Of a DNA stretch of 64,000 bases, positions 44,260 to 52,437 are shown piece after piece (the first letter of the stretch is position 1; each line of letters starts with the position of its first letter). Where the stretch lies: the NCBI RefSeq assembly GCF_000154225.1, contig NZ_DS264586.1:1146527-1210526 (forward strand). The letters are read 5' to 3'. The position numbers were made by a program, and so were the translations under genes. The notes below the pieces were generated by a model. That model did no database searches. It was not told where the DNA came from and saw only the letters and a list, made by a program, of their open reading frames with translations. This DNA comes from Schaalia dentiphila ATCC 17982 (lineage in GTDB: Bacteria; Actinomycetota; Actinomycetes; Actinomycetales; Actinomycetaceae).

Positions 44260-44840
44260 TTCTGGTCTGCTGGAGGGAGGTTGGGGTCGAACCAGTCGGG
44301 GATGCGTCCGGGCTGGTCGATGAGCTGCGGTGGGTTACCAGTGGATCCGTCTGTAGGGGTCCCCTGCGTGTAGTAGAACATGGCGGTCTGTTCTCCGAGA
44401 CGTGTCGTTGATGTCACTACAGCGTGGTACTCCTCGTTGGTCCACAGGAAGTTCGCGAGTTCGACTCCACCCGATGTCCAGCGTTTTTCGGAGAGTTTGA
44501 ATCCGAGGGGGAGGAGGTGCTTGTTGTAGGTGTCGCGGATGTGGTCTGTGTCCAGCTCGGCGAAGAAAAAAGTGCGTGACTGGAAAGAACAGATGGTTTC
44601 GCCACGTTTGGAATAAGTGTCGATTTGATAGCCGTTTTTGTACGCCATGAAGTTCTCAGCAGTGAGAAGCTCGTTGCGCGCGGCAATGATGGTGGGCTCA
44701 AGGTCGCGCTGGAACGCTTCAACAGTTTTGACCTTGGGGGGAAAGGGGTTCATGAAACCTCCGCAATAGAGTGTGATTGCACTGACGGTAAATAAGACGA
44801 CTGAGAAAATCGAGAGAATGAGGGGGAGTGCTTTTTTCAT
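44256..44840 (-). CDS. Membrane-anchored paralogue, candidate immunity protein 1
   Basis: 194 residues with an N-terminal hydrophobic anchor (LPLILSIFSVVLFTVSAITL) followed by YCGG, where the Cys could be a lipid site or the segment an uncleaved anchor. The domain shares with the downstream paralogue the segments EAFQRDLEPTIIAARNELLT and DGSTGNPPQLIDQPGRIPDW. Both gene ends use ATGA overlaps, coupling it to the hydrolase upstream and its paralogue downstream. GC is visibly lower than in surrounding core genes. Confidence 0.7.
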   Translation of the reverse strand: MKKALPLILSIFSVVLFTVSAITLYCGGFMNPFPPKVKTVEAFQRDLEPTIIAARNELLTAENFMAYKNGYQIDTYSKRGETICSFQSRTFFFAELDTDHIRDTYNKHLLPLGFKLSEKRWTSGGVELANFLWTNEEYHAVVTSTTRLGEQTAMFYYTQGTPTDGSTGNPPQLIDQPGRIPDWFDPNLPPADQK

Positions 44841-46480
44841 ACGTTTGGGTTACCTCCAATGACGCTGGCAATGTCACGGTTCGCCTGCGTCTCCTCTTCA
44901 AAGTAGCCGCTGTGCTGAGCGAAAGGCTTGGGGATGGGGATCGGGATCACGCCAATTGGTAGGAGGCCCCATTTAGTAGGACCGACGTCGCCTGACAGAT
45001 GCTTATAGCCGTCCATAGTGTCGGGATTCTTACCGAACCAGGGGTTTGGTCCGAGTCCTTGGACCATGTCGTTCTCGTAGGGAGCAGCACTCACGTACGT
45101 GTGTCCTTCGGGGACGTGGAACTCGCTCACATCCTGCACGCCCGAGCCGGGCGAACCGAATTGAACCAAGTCGTCGATGACGCCATCGTTAACCAGCGTC
45201 GCGGCGATACCCGCCGTGGTCGAGCCGTAGGAGTGGCTGGCGACGGTGATGTGGGCGTCACCGGCCCCGTGCTCTCGCACCGCGTCGATGCCGTTCAGGA
45301 AGCTGGCGAGCTTCGGTGCACCATTGTTAGCCATGATGGTGAAGGAAGCCTCGGCAGGGCCGGGAGGTGCGTCGTAGCCGAAGAATTCGACCATGGCGAC
45401 CTTTTTGCCGTTTGTCGCCGCAGTTTCTGCCGATTTACGCAGGGTTGTCGCATGCCCGTCATATTCGCCCAGGGAGTCTGCGACGCTTGTTGTCATACCG
45501 GGAACGATGACGCCGATGTGATCGGCATCATCCGGATCATTCTGGGAGACGGCCGCGAGAATGTTTGGTCCGGAGGCATCCAACTGCATCAGGTAGCGTG
45601 GGACTGGGGGATTCTCTGTATTCTCTCGCTCCAGAGTTTCTTCGATCTGCTCGAGGGCTGTCACGCGGTTCTTCAGGCGATCTCGTTCAGAACGCAGAGC
45701 TGGCTCGATATACGGCCCATTGTCATCGTAGAACTTTTGAAGGTCAGCCTCGGCCTGTTCCTTAAGACGAGGCAGCATGATGCGATTCGCTTCGTTACGC
45801 GACGTGTAGTCGACGCCCTCGAGGTTGCCGATGACGTCGGGGTGCTCGTGGATCATCCACTGCTTGTCCTCGTCGGACAGGGAACTCCACCAGGATGCGA
45901 CTTCCTGCGGGGAGGCGTCGGCTGGGGGCAACGTGGGGCGACTCTTGATCGTTGCGGAGTAGTGCACGTTGTTGTCGAAGGTACCTGCCTCGAGGGCCGC
46001 GAGCTTCTGCGAGAGAGACTCGACGAGTTCCTGGGCCTGCTTGAGGGCAGTGTTGACACGTTCCTGAGCGGTTTTAACCAGGGACTTCAGCTCGCTCCTG
46101 CTCTTGCCCTCGTCGACGAGCTTTTGTACCTGGGTGGCATCCATCGACACGTTTCCGCTCGCGTCAATAGACATGCCCCACGTGTTGGCCAGCTGGAGTG
46201 CGTCGTCGATATTCGCGCGAAGCCTGTCGATCCCATGTGCGCCCGCGCTACAGATCTCAGCCGTGCTGATGAGGTGATTCACCTGCCGCTCGATCGAGGA
46301 GATTTGCTGACGGAGCGAGCTGCGAGCGGCCTGGACGGTCTGTCCGCTCCCCGACAGGCTTTCAAGGTCTGCAGCGAGGTTGTCACCTTCTGCCTGCAGC
46401 TTGCGCTGCTTATTTTCACACTCCACTGCGTACGCATGCAGCGGCGCCGACTCCCATTGCTGAATGTCTGTCCATTTCAC
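44837..46480 (-). CDS. WXG-like helical domain fused to DUF1023 alpha/beta hydrolase (candidate T7SS lipase/esterase effector)
   Basis: 547 residues, GTG start in a GTGA overlap with a 25-codon upstream ORF. Residues 1-165 are helical and WXG/LXG-like (QQWESAPLHAYAVECENKQR; SSIERQVNHLISTAEICSAG). Residues ~300-500 are a DUF1023 alpha/beta hydrolase with oxyanion-side strand HIGVIVPGMTTS and nucleophile elbow SHSYGS (S417). There is no signal peptide, as expected for a T7SS client. It is followed by two coupled paralogous membrane-anchored proteins. Hydrolysis of lipids or esters outside the cell is inferred; DUF1023 proteins are common and mostly uncharacterised. Confidence 0.8.
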   Translation of the reverse strand: MKWTDIQQWESAPLHAYAVECENKQRKLQAEGDNLAADLESLSGSGQTVQAARSSLRQQISSIERQVNHLISTAEICSAGAHGIDRLRANIDDALQLANTWGMSIDASGNVSMDATQVQKLVDEGKSRSELKSLVKTAQERVNTALKQAQELVESLSQKLAALEAGTFDNNVHYSATIKSRPTLPPADASPQEVASWWSSLSDEDKQWMIHEHPDVIGNLEGVDYTSRNEANRIMLPRLKEQAEADLQKFYDDNGPYIEPALRSERDRLKNRVTALEQIEETLERENTENPPVPRYLMQLDASGPNILAAVSQNDPDDADHIGVIVPGMTTSVADSLGEYDGHATTLRKSAETAATNGKKVAMVEFFGYDAPPGPAEASFTIMANNGAPKLASFLNGIDAVREHGAGDAHITVASHSYGSTTAGIAATLVNDGVIDDLVQFGSPGSGVQDVSEFHVPEGHTYVSAAPYENDMVQGLGPNPWFGKNPDTMDGYKHLSGDVGPTKWGLLPIGVIPIPIPKPFAQHSGYFEEETQANRDIASVIGGNPNV

Positions 46481-46554
46481 GGTTTCATCACCGAACCCAG
46501 GGCGACCTCGCCCATCGGGGCGTGCTCGCCCGGCGTGTAGGAATCGTTGCTCAT
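46477..46554 (-). CDS. 25-residue leader ORF coupled to the hydrolase gene
   Basis: The ATG at 46554 has AGAGG upstream. The product is MSNDSYTPGEHAPMGEVALG followed by SVMKP, and the stop forms a GTGA overlap with the hydrolase start. The arrangement suggests translational coupling by a short leader. Whether the peptide itself acts is unknown. Confidence 0.45.
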   Translation of the reverse strand: MSNDSYTPGEHAPMGEVALGSVMKP

Positions 46555-46651
46555 CGTGGCCTCTGCTAAACGGTGAGTAGTGTTGTAGGTCATCCTATAT
46601 GACAGATGGTCGTTTTTCGCTACTCGGGGAGAGCTTGTGAACGGAGTGACC

Positions 46652-46684
46652 CCGGCCTCGTTCCTAGGACAGGAGCAACGCGAG
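46652..46684. repeat. Right copy of the 33-bp direct repeat at the menA 3' end
   Basis: It covers the menA stop and terminal codons plus 12 bp. It is the partner of 43582-43614, 3.07 kb away in direct orientation. Confidence 0.85.
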
Positions 46685-47557
46685 TGCAGCCAACAGCGCC
46701 CACGCCAGGGTGAAGAACCCCGTGTTGCGCAGCACCGTGATGAGCTCGCGGCGCGAGGCACCGGTGAGGACCGGGAGGCTCACGCCGGCCGCCCACGCTC
46801 CCGCGCCCACGCCCAGCGCGCTCGTCGCGAAGGGGTGCAGCCCAACCGCGACGCCCAGCACGACGATCAACGCGACGGGAATCCACGCGCACGCCGCAAA
46901 CGCCCAGCGCGACGGGTGATCGCCCAGGCGCACGGCGGCTGTCATCTTGCCCGACTCGCGGTCCGTCGGAATATCTCGGATGTTATTGGCCATCAGCAGT
47001 GCCACCGAGAGCAGACCCAGCGCCGACGCGCTCATCCACAGCCACCACGGAGCCGACTGTACCTGCGTCCACGCCGTGCCCACGCACGCGAGGAGACCGA
47101 AGAACACGAAGACCATCAGCTCGGACAGGCCGATACCCAAGTACGCATACGGGTGCTTACCGCCCGTGTAGAACCACGCGGCCACAACCGCCGCGGCGCC
47201 CGCAGCGATCAGCCACCAGGTACCCGATACGGCAACCAGGGCGAGGCCCGCCACGCCGGCCACCGCGAACGAACCGAGCGCGGCCGCCAGCACCGTCTTC
47301 GGCTTGGCGAGGCCGCCGCCCGTCAGGCGCGCGGGCCCCTTGCGGTTGTCGTCCGTGCCCCGAATGCCATCCGAATAGTCGTTCGCGTAATTGACCCCCA
47401 CCTGCAGGGCCAGCGCCACCAGCAGCGCCAGGGCAGCGCGCGCCGCGCTGAAACCCCCCAGGTAGTGCGCGGCCGCAGAGCCCACGATCACGGGCGCGGC
47501 GGCAGCAGGGAGGGTGCGCAGGCGAGCGCCTTCAATCCAGTCAGAAACGGAAGCCAT
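46664..47557 (-). CDS. menA: MenA, 1,4-dihydroxy-2-naphthoate polyprenyltransferase
   Basis: 297 residues from the ATG at 47557. A UbiA-type fold is seen with the prenyl-diphosphate/Mg motif NYANDYSDGIRGTD (~56-69) and the second Asp motif NNIRDIPTDRESGK (~190). About nine membrane helices. It attaches the polyprenyl chain to DHNA to give demethylmenaquinone in the membrane. It lies 43 bp downstream of menE. Its 3' end is duplicated at the far side of the adjacent cassette. Confidence 0.93.
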   Translation of the reverse strand: MASVSDWIEGARLRTLPAAAAPVIVGSAAAHYLGGFSAARAALALLVALALQVGVNYANDYSDGIRGTDDNRKGPARLTGGGLAKPKTVLAAALGSFAVAGVAGLALVAVSGTWWLIAAGAAAVVAAWFYTGGKHPYAYLGIGLSELMVFVFFGLLACVGTAWTQVQSAPWWLWMSASALGLLSVALLMANNIRDIPTDRESGKMTAAVRLGDHPSRWAFAACAWIPVALIVVLGVAVGLHPFATSALGVGAGAWAAGVSLPVLTGASRRELITVLRNTGFFTLAWALLAALALLLS

Positions 47558-47600
47558 GCCCACCAGTGTAGTTGGAGCGGGCGCGGGTCCGAGCAGCGGG

Positions 47601-48923
47601 TTAGCGCACCCACTCCCGCTCGGTACCCGAGGCCTCGGCCGCAGCCTGCGCGGCGGCGGCGCGGTCGATCTTGTCGAAGCCCAGGTAGGGGAGGGACTCG
47701 ACGGCCACAATCCGGCGAGGAGCCTGCGCGCGCCCGATGTGTGCCGCCGCATGCTCGCGGATCGCCGAGCCGAGCTCCGCCATCTCCAGCGAATCCGACG
47801 GCATCTGATCGACAACCACGAGCGCGGTCACCACGTGGCCCCACTTCTCGTCCGGGGTGCCCATAATCCACGCGTCCGACACGCCCTCGAAGGAACGCAC
47901 CGCGGGGCGCACCGGACCCGGCGCGATCGACAGGCCGCCCGAGACGATCACGTCGTCGGCGCGGCCGCGCACCTCCACCGTCCCCGAAGCCCGGATAATG
48001 CCCAGGTCCCCGGTGAGCAGCCAACGGTGGCCGCCCTCGTCGAAGAAGGGGCTCTCCGCGTCCAGGTAGCGGGTCATGAGCGTCGGGCCGTGGATCGCCA
48101 GGCGCGTGCGCCCGTCCCAATCCACCGCGCGCACTGACGTGCCCGGCAGCGGCTTGCCGTCGTACACGCAGCCGCCCGCCGTCTCCGTCATGCCGTAGGT
48201 GAGGCGCACCTTCAGGCCCGCCTCGGTGGCGCGTGCCAGCAGCTGCTGGTTGGTCGCCGCCCCACCCACGAGGATCGACGCCAGGGAGCGCATCGGTCCC
48301 ACGACCTCCTCGCCAGCGTCGAGGCACTGGGCGAGCTGGGTGGGAACGAGCGACAGGTAGCCGGGCATGTCGTCCTGCGTGGCGCCCTGAATCGCAGGCA
48401 GGAGGGCGCGGGGGTCAAAGCCCTCGGAGGTGTCGACGATCTGCGGGTTCGTCTCCGCGACGGCCGCGCGCAGCAGGATCATCGCGCCCGCGATATGGTG
48501 CGCCGGCATCGCCAAGATCCAACGGCCCGGGCCCTCTAGGGCCAGCTCGGTCGCCTTCGCCGAGGCCATGAGCGCCTCGATCGACAGGCCAACGAGGCGC
48601 GGGCTGCCCGCGCTCGACCCCGACGTCGGGACAACCAGGTCAATACCGTCGAAGAAATGCGGGTCCGCGTTGATCGCCTCGGCGAGGCCGGGGTAACGGT
48701 CCTCCGGGAAAGCCTCCTCGGGGGCTACCGCGGAGCCGCGTAGTGTCGCCGGTGGCACATCCTCGGGGGTGCGCAGGATGACGACCGTGTGCGGCGCCGG
48801 ATGATTCGGGTCCGCCTGGCGCTCCTCGTGGAGCTCCACGAGCTTATGAATCGACGCATTCGCCAGCGCGACCGCGCCGATAGCGGTGCCCCCGGGCACA
48901 ACAAGAAGTCGCGGCGCAGTCAT
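47601..48923 (-). CDS. menE: MenE, o-succinylbenzoate-CoA ligase
   Basis: 440 residues from the ATG at 48923 (GGGAGG upstream). ANL-superfamily adenylation motifs are seen: P-loop-like VVPTSGSSAGSPRLVG (~95-110), TYGMTETAGG (core A5), LTGDLG and GRADDVIVSGG (A7/A8), and a late Lys in LGFDKIDR. It activates o-succinylbenzoate with ATP and CoA. Slightly short, as actinobacterial MenE usually is. Same strand as menA; the rest of the pathway resumes at 60.9 kb. Confidence 0.92.
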   Translation of the reverse strand: MTAPRLLVVPGGTAIGAVALANASIHKLVELHEERQADPNHPAPHTVVILRTPEDVPPATLRGSAVAPEEAFPEDRYPGLAEAINADPHFFDGIDLVVPTSGSSAGSPRLVGLSIEALMASAKATELALEGPGRWILAMPAHHIAGAMILLRAAVAETNPQIVDTSEGFDPRALLPAIQGATQDDMPGYLSLVPTQLAQCLDAGEEVVGPMRSLASILVGGAATNQQLLARATEAGLKVRLTYGMTETAGGCVYDGKPLPGTSVRAVDWDGRTRLAIHGPTLMTRYLDAESPFFDEGGHRWLLTGDLGIIRASGTVEVRGRADDVIVSGGLSIAPGPVRPAVRSFEGVSDAWIMGTPDEKWGHVVTALVVVDQMPSDSLEMAELGSAIREHAAAHIGRAQAPRRIVAVESLPYLGFDKIDRAAAAQAAAEASGTEREWVR

Positions 48924-49129
48924 GATGAGCCTCCCAAAGTCGACAGCGAACGCATACACAACCAGGATAAGCGCTCGTGTTCGCGCAGGTGGAAGGGGGC
49001 CTCGCGGCAATAATCACGTTTGTCGGTTGAAACGGCGAACTAATGCCTCTTTCCCTGTGGTAGACAACGCAGCTGAAAATTCAACGTTATGTGCCCGCAA
49101 CTGCACGCGAGGCTATACGATAGGTGACG

Positions 49130-50572
49130 ATGCTCAAAGTACTATCCCTGAGAACCAAGTGGGCGATCGGCGTTGTGAGCGCCCTCGTCCTCCTCGTCGT
49201 GTGCGCCGGCGTCGTCTACGCCGCCAACTACTCCGGACGCGCCCTGCCCGGAACCAGCGTCGCTGGGACCTCCGTGGCGGGCATGACCCGCGACCAGGTC
49301 GTCTCCACCGTGAACCAGCGCGCCGACGCCACCAACGTGACCCTGACCGTCGAAGGCAAGACCACCAAGGCCTCGCTCAACGAAGCGGGTATTTCGGTCG
49401 ACGCCGACGAAACCGCCGACGCCGCGATGAAGGGCTCCACGTCCTTCCCCGCCTTCGTGAGCGCCCTGTTCTCCGAGCGCGACATTGAGCCCGTCGTCAC
49501 CGTCAGCGAAGAGTCGATCAAGAAGCTCGCGGCGAGTGCGAACTCGACCCTCACCTCGGAAATGAAGGACGCCTCGGTCATCGTCGCCCAAGATGGCCAA
49601 TCCTTCACCGTCACCCCCGCGCAGATGGGCAACGGCGTGTCCGCTGAGGACGTGGCCGCCGCCGTGAAGCAGGCGGGTGCTACCCTCACCTCCGTCACCC
49701 AGGACCTGAGCGTGCACCAGATGGAGCCCTCCATCACCACTGAGAACGCTCAGGCCGCCGCCGAGAAGGCCAACGCCCTCCTCGAGACGAACATCGAGAT
49801 CTCCGACGGTATCGACACCTTCAGCGCCGAGCGCTCCGACAAGGTCCAGTGGGTTGAATTCCTCACCAAGGATGACGGCAGCCTGGATACTCCCTCGATC
49901 AGCACCGTCAAGGTCGCCGACTGGGTGAACGCGCTGGCCGCCACCACCGACGTCAAGCCACAGAACCGCGTCGACAACGTCGATTCCTCCGGCAACGTTC
50001 TGACTGTCGCCCGCGAGGGTAAGAAGGGCCTTAAGACCAACAACACCGAGCAGGTCACCAAAGACATCATCGCCGCCATGACCGACGGCAAGGCTTACGA
50101 GGGTCTGTTCCACTACGACGATGTTGAGCCCGGCTCCGAGACCAAGCAGGTCGCCGAAGGCACCGAAAACCTGGTCTACCAGGCAGCCGAAGGTGAAAAG
50201 TGGGTCGACATTAGTCTCGCCGACAACTCCGTGACCGCCTACATTGGCGGCAAGGTCGCCGGCGGCCCCTACTACATGGTTCCCGGCGCACCTGACACCC
50301 CGACCGTCACCGGTACCTTCCACGTGTACCTCAAGTACGACGTGCAGACCATGCGCGGCGAGAACGCCGACGGAACCAAGTACGAGACCGAAGGTGTCCC
50401 GTGGGTCACCTACTTCACCGGCTCCTACGCGATGCACGGCGCCCCCTGGCGCTCCTCCTTCGGCTGGAGCGGCTACGGCGGCTCCCACGGCTGCGTGAAC
50501 ATGCCCGTCGACGCCGCGAAGTTCATCTACGACTGGACCGACATGGGCGACACGGTGGTCGTGCACTACTGA
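49130..50572 (+). CDS. L,D-transpeptidase (YkuD) with N-terminal peptidoglycan-binding-type domains
   Basis: About 480 residues from the ATG at 49130 (AGG 5 nt upstream); a GTG at 49124 is the alternative. An N-terminal membrane anchor (WAIGVVSALVLLVVCAGVVY) is followed by two VanW/PG4-like binding repeats (~45-310) and the YkuD catalytic domain (~360-480) with MHGAPW and SHGCVNMP, nucleophile C455. It crosslinks peptidoglycan (3-3 type) outside the membrane. It is a stand-alone gene followed by a hairpin terminator. Confidence 0.9.
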   Translation: MLKVLSLRTKWAIGVVSALVLLVVCAGVVYAANYSGRALPGTSVAGTSVAGMTRDQVVSTVNQRADATNVTLTVEGKTTKASLNEAGISVDADETADAAMKGSTSFPAFVSALFSERDIEPVVTVSEESIKKLAASANSTLTSEMKDASVIVAQDGQSFTVTPAQMGNGVSAEDVAAAVKQAGATLTSVTQDLSVHQMEPSITTENAQAAAEKANALLETNIEISDGIDTFSAERSDKVQWVEFLTKDDGSLDTPSISTVKVADWVNALAATTDVKPQNRVDNVDSSGNVLTVAREGKKGLKTNNTEQVTKDIIAAMTDGKAYEGLFHYDDVEPGSETKQVAEGTENLVYQAAEGEKWVDISLADNSVTAYIGGKVAGGPYYMVPGAPDTPTVTGTFHVYLKYDVQTMRGENADGTKYETEGVPWVTYFTGSYAMHGAPWRSSFGWSGYGGSHGCVNMPVDAAKFIYDWTDMGDTVVVHY

Positions 50573-50661
50573 CAGCTGACTGCTGTGGTGCACTGGTGAT
50601 CACCTGCCGCGTGGCGCCGATACATGTCGCGTAGCGCCAATAATCACTGTGCATCGAGGGT

Positions 50662-50687
50662 GGGCCGGAACCGAGGGGTTCCGGCCC
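50662..50687 (+). terminator. Terminator after the L,D-transpeptidase gene
   Basis: The arms GGGCCGGAACC and GGTTCCGGCCC form a perfect 11-bp stem with a GAGG loop, followed by a T-rich run (GCTTTGTTGTGTTT). Confidence 0.85.
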
Positions 50688-50948
50688 GCTTTGTTGTGTT
50701 TGTGTTCGTGTTTGTGGCCCCGTTGGTGTTCCGGGCGCCGTCTGATCCTGCTGTGGGGCCGGGCTGCTTGGTGCACCCGTGGGCGGCGGCCCGCCCGCGA
50801 GATCGCCACACGCGAGCCTGACGGCTCGGAGTGGTCGATCTCGAAGCCCGGCCAGGCCCCACCGCCGCCCATGGGCGATCTTTCTTTCGTAGTCCACCAT
50901 GTCTCGGCGGCGCACTTGGCGCCATCGCTGGTGTGTTTGCGCTCCGCG

Positions 50949-51197
50949 ATGAGACCGACAGCACCTTTGCTGGCGCTTCCTTGCAGTGGAATGAAACCGC
51001 CATCACCATTGCGGGCGATGAAAGGCCATTTTCGGGCCAATTCCAACCTGCAAAGGTGTTGGCGGTTTCAATGGGGCGCGCAGCGTGGCGTGCAAAGGTG
51101 TTGGCGGTTTCAATGGGGCGCGCAGCGTGGCGTGCAAAGGTGTTGGCGGTTTCAATGGGGCGCGCAGCGTGGCGTGCAAAGGTGTTGGCGGTTTCAA
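50949..51197. repeat. 42-bp-period repeat array C (pattern F2 R4)
   Basis: Forward cores start at 50950 (variant TGAGACC) and 50992; reverse cores at 51050, 51092, 51134 and 51176. Spacing is 42 within an orientation and 58 from forward to reverse, identical to arrays A and B although the unit sequences have diverged. The four reverse units are almost perfectly identical to each other. Confidence 0.88.
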
Positions 51198-51304
51198 AGT
51201 TGGTCCGTCATCGCATCCTCTGCGCGAAGAAGTTCGCCCCGTATCTCCCGTTCCTGTGGCCTGGTCTGGTTTTGTGGGCCGGGTGTTTTGAGGGTTGTTG
51301 GTTG

Positions 51305-52162
51305 TTATTGGTGGTGTTGTGCCCATTGGTGCACGTATTGGTTGGGTGAGAGCCAGCCCAGCGCACTGTGGGGGTGTTCTTCATTGTAGCGGTGGGACCA
51401 GGCGCCGATGAGGGCGCGCGCGTGGTTGAGGTCTTCGAACATGTTGTCTTCCAGGAGTTCATCGCGCATGCGGTTGTGTAAGGACTCTACGAACCCGTTA
51501 TGCCACGGCTGGCCCGGTGGGATGAATGCTTGGAGCGTGTCGTGCTCGCTGGCCCAGCGCCCCATGGCTGCGGCGATGAATTCAGGCCCGTTATCGGCGC
51601 GCAGCACCTGGGGTGCTCCATGGGTTAGGGCAGCCAGGTCAAGCATTTCGATCACGTCGGCCGCTCCCATGCGCCGCTCGACGCGGAAAGCCAGGTGCTG
51701 GCGCGTGAACTCATCGATGAGGTTACAGACCTTGAACACGCGTCCCTTCCAGTCCGAATCGAACTGGAAATCAATGGCCCACACCTGCCCAGGGGCGCTG
51801 GCCTTGACCAGGCGCTGTAGGCGCGGCGCAGTGCGGGGCTTGTGGGCTTTGCGCGGGCGCACGCGCAGCCCTTCGGCGCGCCACAAGCGCCGGAACGTAT
51901 CACGCCCCACGATGATGCCCTCGCTCTTGGCCCGCGCCCAGGCGCGTTTATAGCCCCAGCGTCGATGCGTGGTGGCAAAATCGTTCATCCACTGGCGCAC
52001 AGGCCCATGATCACGCAGCGTTTTCGCCCCGCCCGCCGCGCGGGTCCGGCAATACGCTGACCGCGACAGCCCGGCAACGCGGCATGCAAGACGCTGAGAA
52101 AACCCCTGACCAACCAGGTGGCTGACAGCGTCGTGCCTGCGCGCCGGGCTTAGAAGTTTCCC
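51305..52162 (-). CDS. IS3-family transposase catalytic part (orfB, read by -1 frameshift)
   Basis: The frame is open from the shift site at 52162 to 51305 (285 residues). It begins GGKLLSPARRHDAVSHLVG-like, then HTH_21-type sequence and the rve integrase core. The DDE triad is visible: D in WAIDFQFD, D in LRADNGPEF, E in NGFVESLHNRMRDE. It ends GWLSPNQYVHQW, as IS3 transposases do. A GTG at 52000 gives the shorter stand-alone frame. Strand transfer uses the OrfAB fusion. Confidence 0.92.
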   Translation of the reverse strand, partial: GKLLSPARRHDAVSHLVGQGFSQRLACRVAGLSRSAYCRTRAAGGAKTLRDHGPVRQWMNDFATTHRRWGYKRAWARAKSEGIIVGRDTFRRLWRAEGLRVRPRKAHKPRTAPRLQRLVKASAPGQVWAIDFQFDSDWKGRVFKVCNLIDEFTRQHLAFRVERRMGAADVIEMLDLAALTHGAPQVLRADNGPEFIAAAMGRWASEHDTLQAFIPPGQPWHNGFVESLHNRMRDELLEDNMFEDLNHARALIGAWSHRYNEEHPHSALGWLSPNQYVHQWAQHHQ

Positions 52163-52437
52163 TCCGCCAACTCTCGCAGTGCTGCCTTCTCCAGCTCTGC
52201 TTGGCCCAGCAACTGTTTGAGGCGCGCGTTTTGCTCGCGCAACTCACGCAGTTCCTTGGCCTCACTACGATTCATTGACCCATAACGCTGGCGCCACCGG
52301 CACAACGTCGCCTCGCTGATACCCAGCACGCGGCAGGCCTGGGCCGTACTCATGCCCTCACCTCGCAATGCTTCGGCCTTCTCCAGCTTCACGACAATCT
52401 GCTCAGGCGTGTGCTTCGAGAACTTCCTCATGGTCAT
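52150..52437 (-). CDS. IS3-family transposase DNA-binding part (orfA)
   Basis: 95 residues. Helix-turn-helix HTH_8-type domain (HTPEQIVVKLEKAEALRGEG; ACRVLGISEATLCRWRQRYG) followed by a leucine-zipper-like coiled coil (ELRELREQNARLKQLLGQAE). The 3' end carries the slippery heptamer G GGA AAC (52162-52156) just before its TAA stop, allowing -1 frameshifting into orfB. Confidence 0.92.
   Translation of the reverse strand: MTMRKFSKHTPEQIVVKLEKAEALRGEGMSTAQACRVLGISEATLCRWRQRYGSMNRSEAKELRELREQNARLKQLLGQAELEKAALRELAEGNF

Larger units (their letters stand above)
50573..51262. other. Gene-free region with terminator and repeat array C
   Basis: 690 bp between the L,D-transpeptidase stop and the IS3-family element. 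No frame is supported as a gene; the open frames follow the 42-bp repeat period. It holds a terminator (50662-50687) and array C. Confidence 0.75.
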
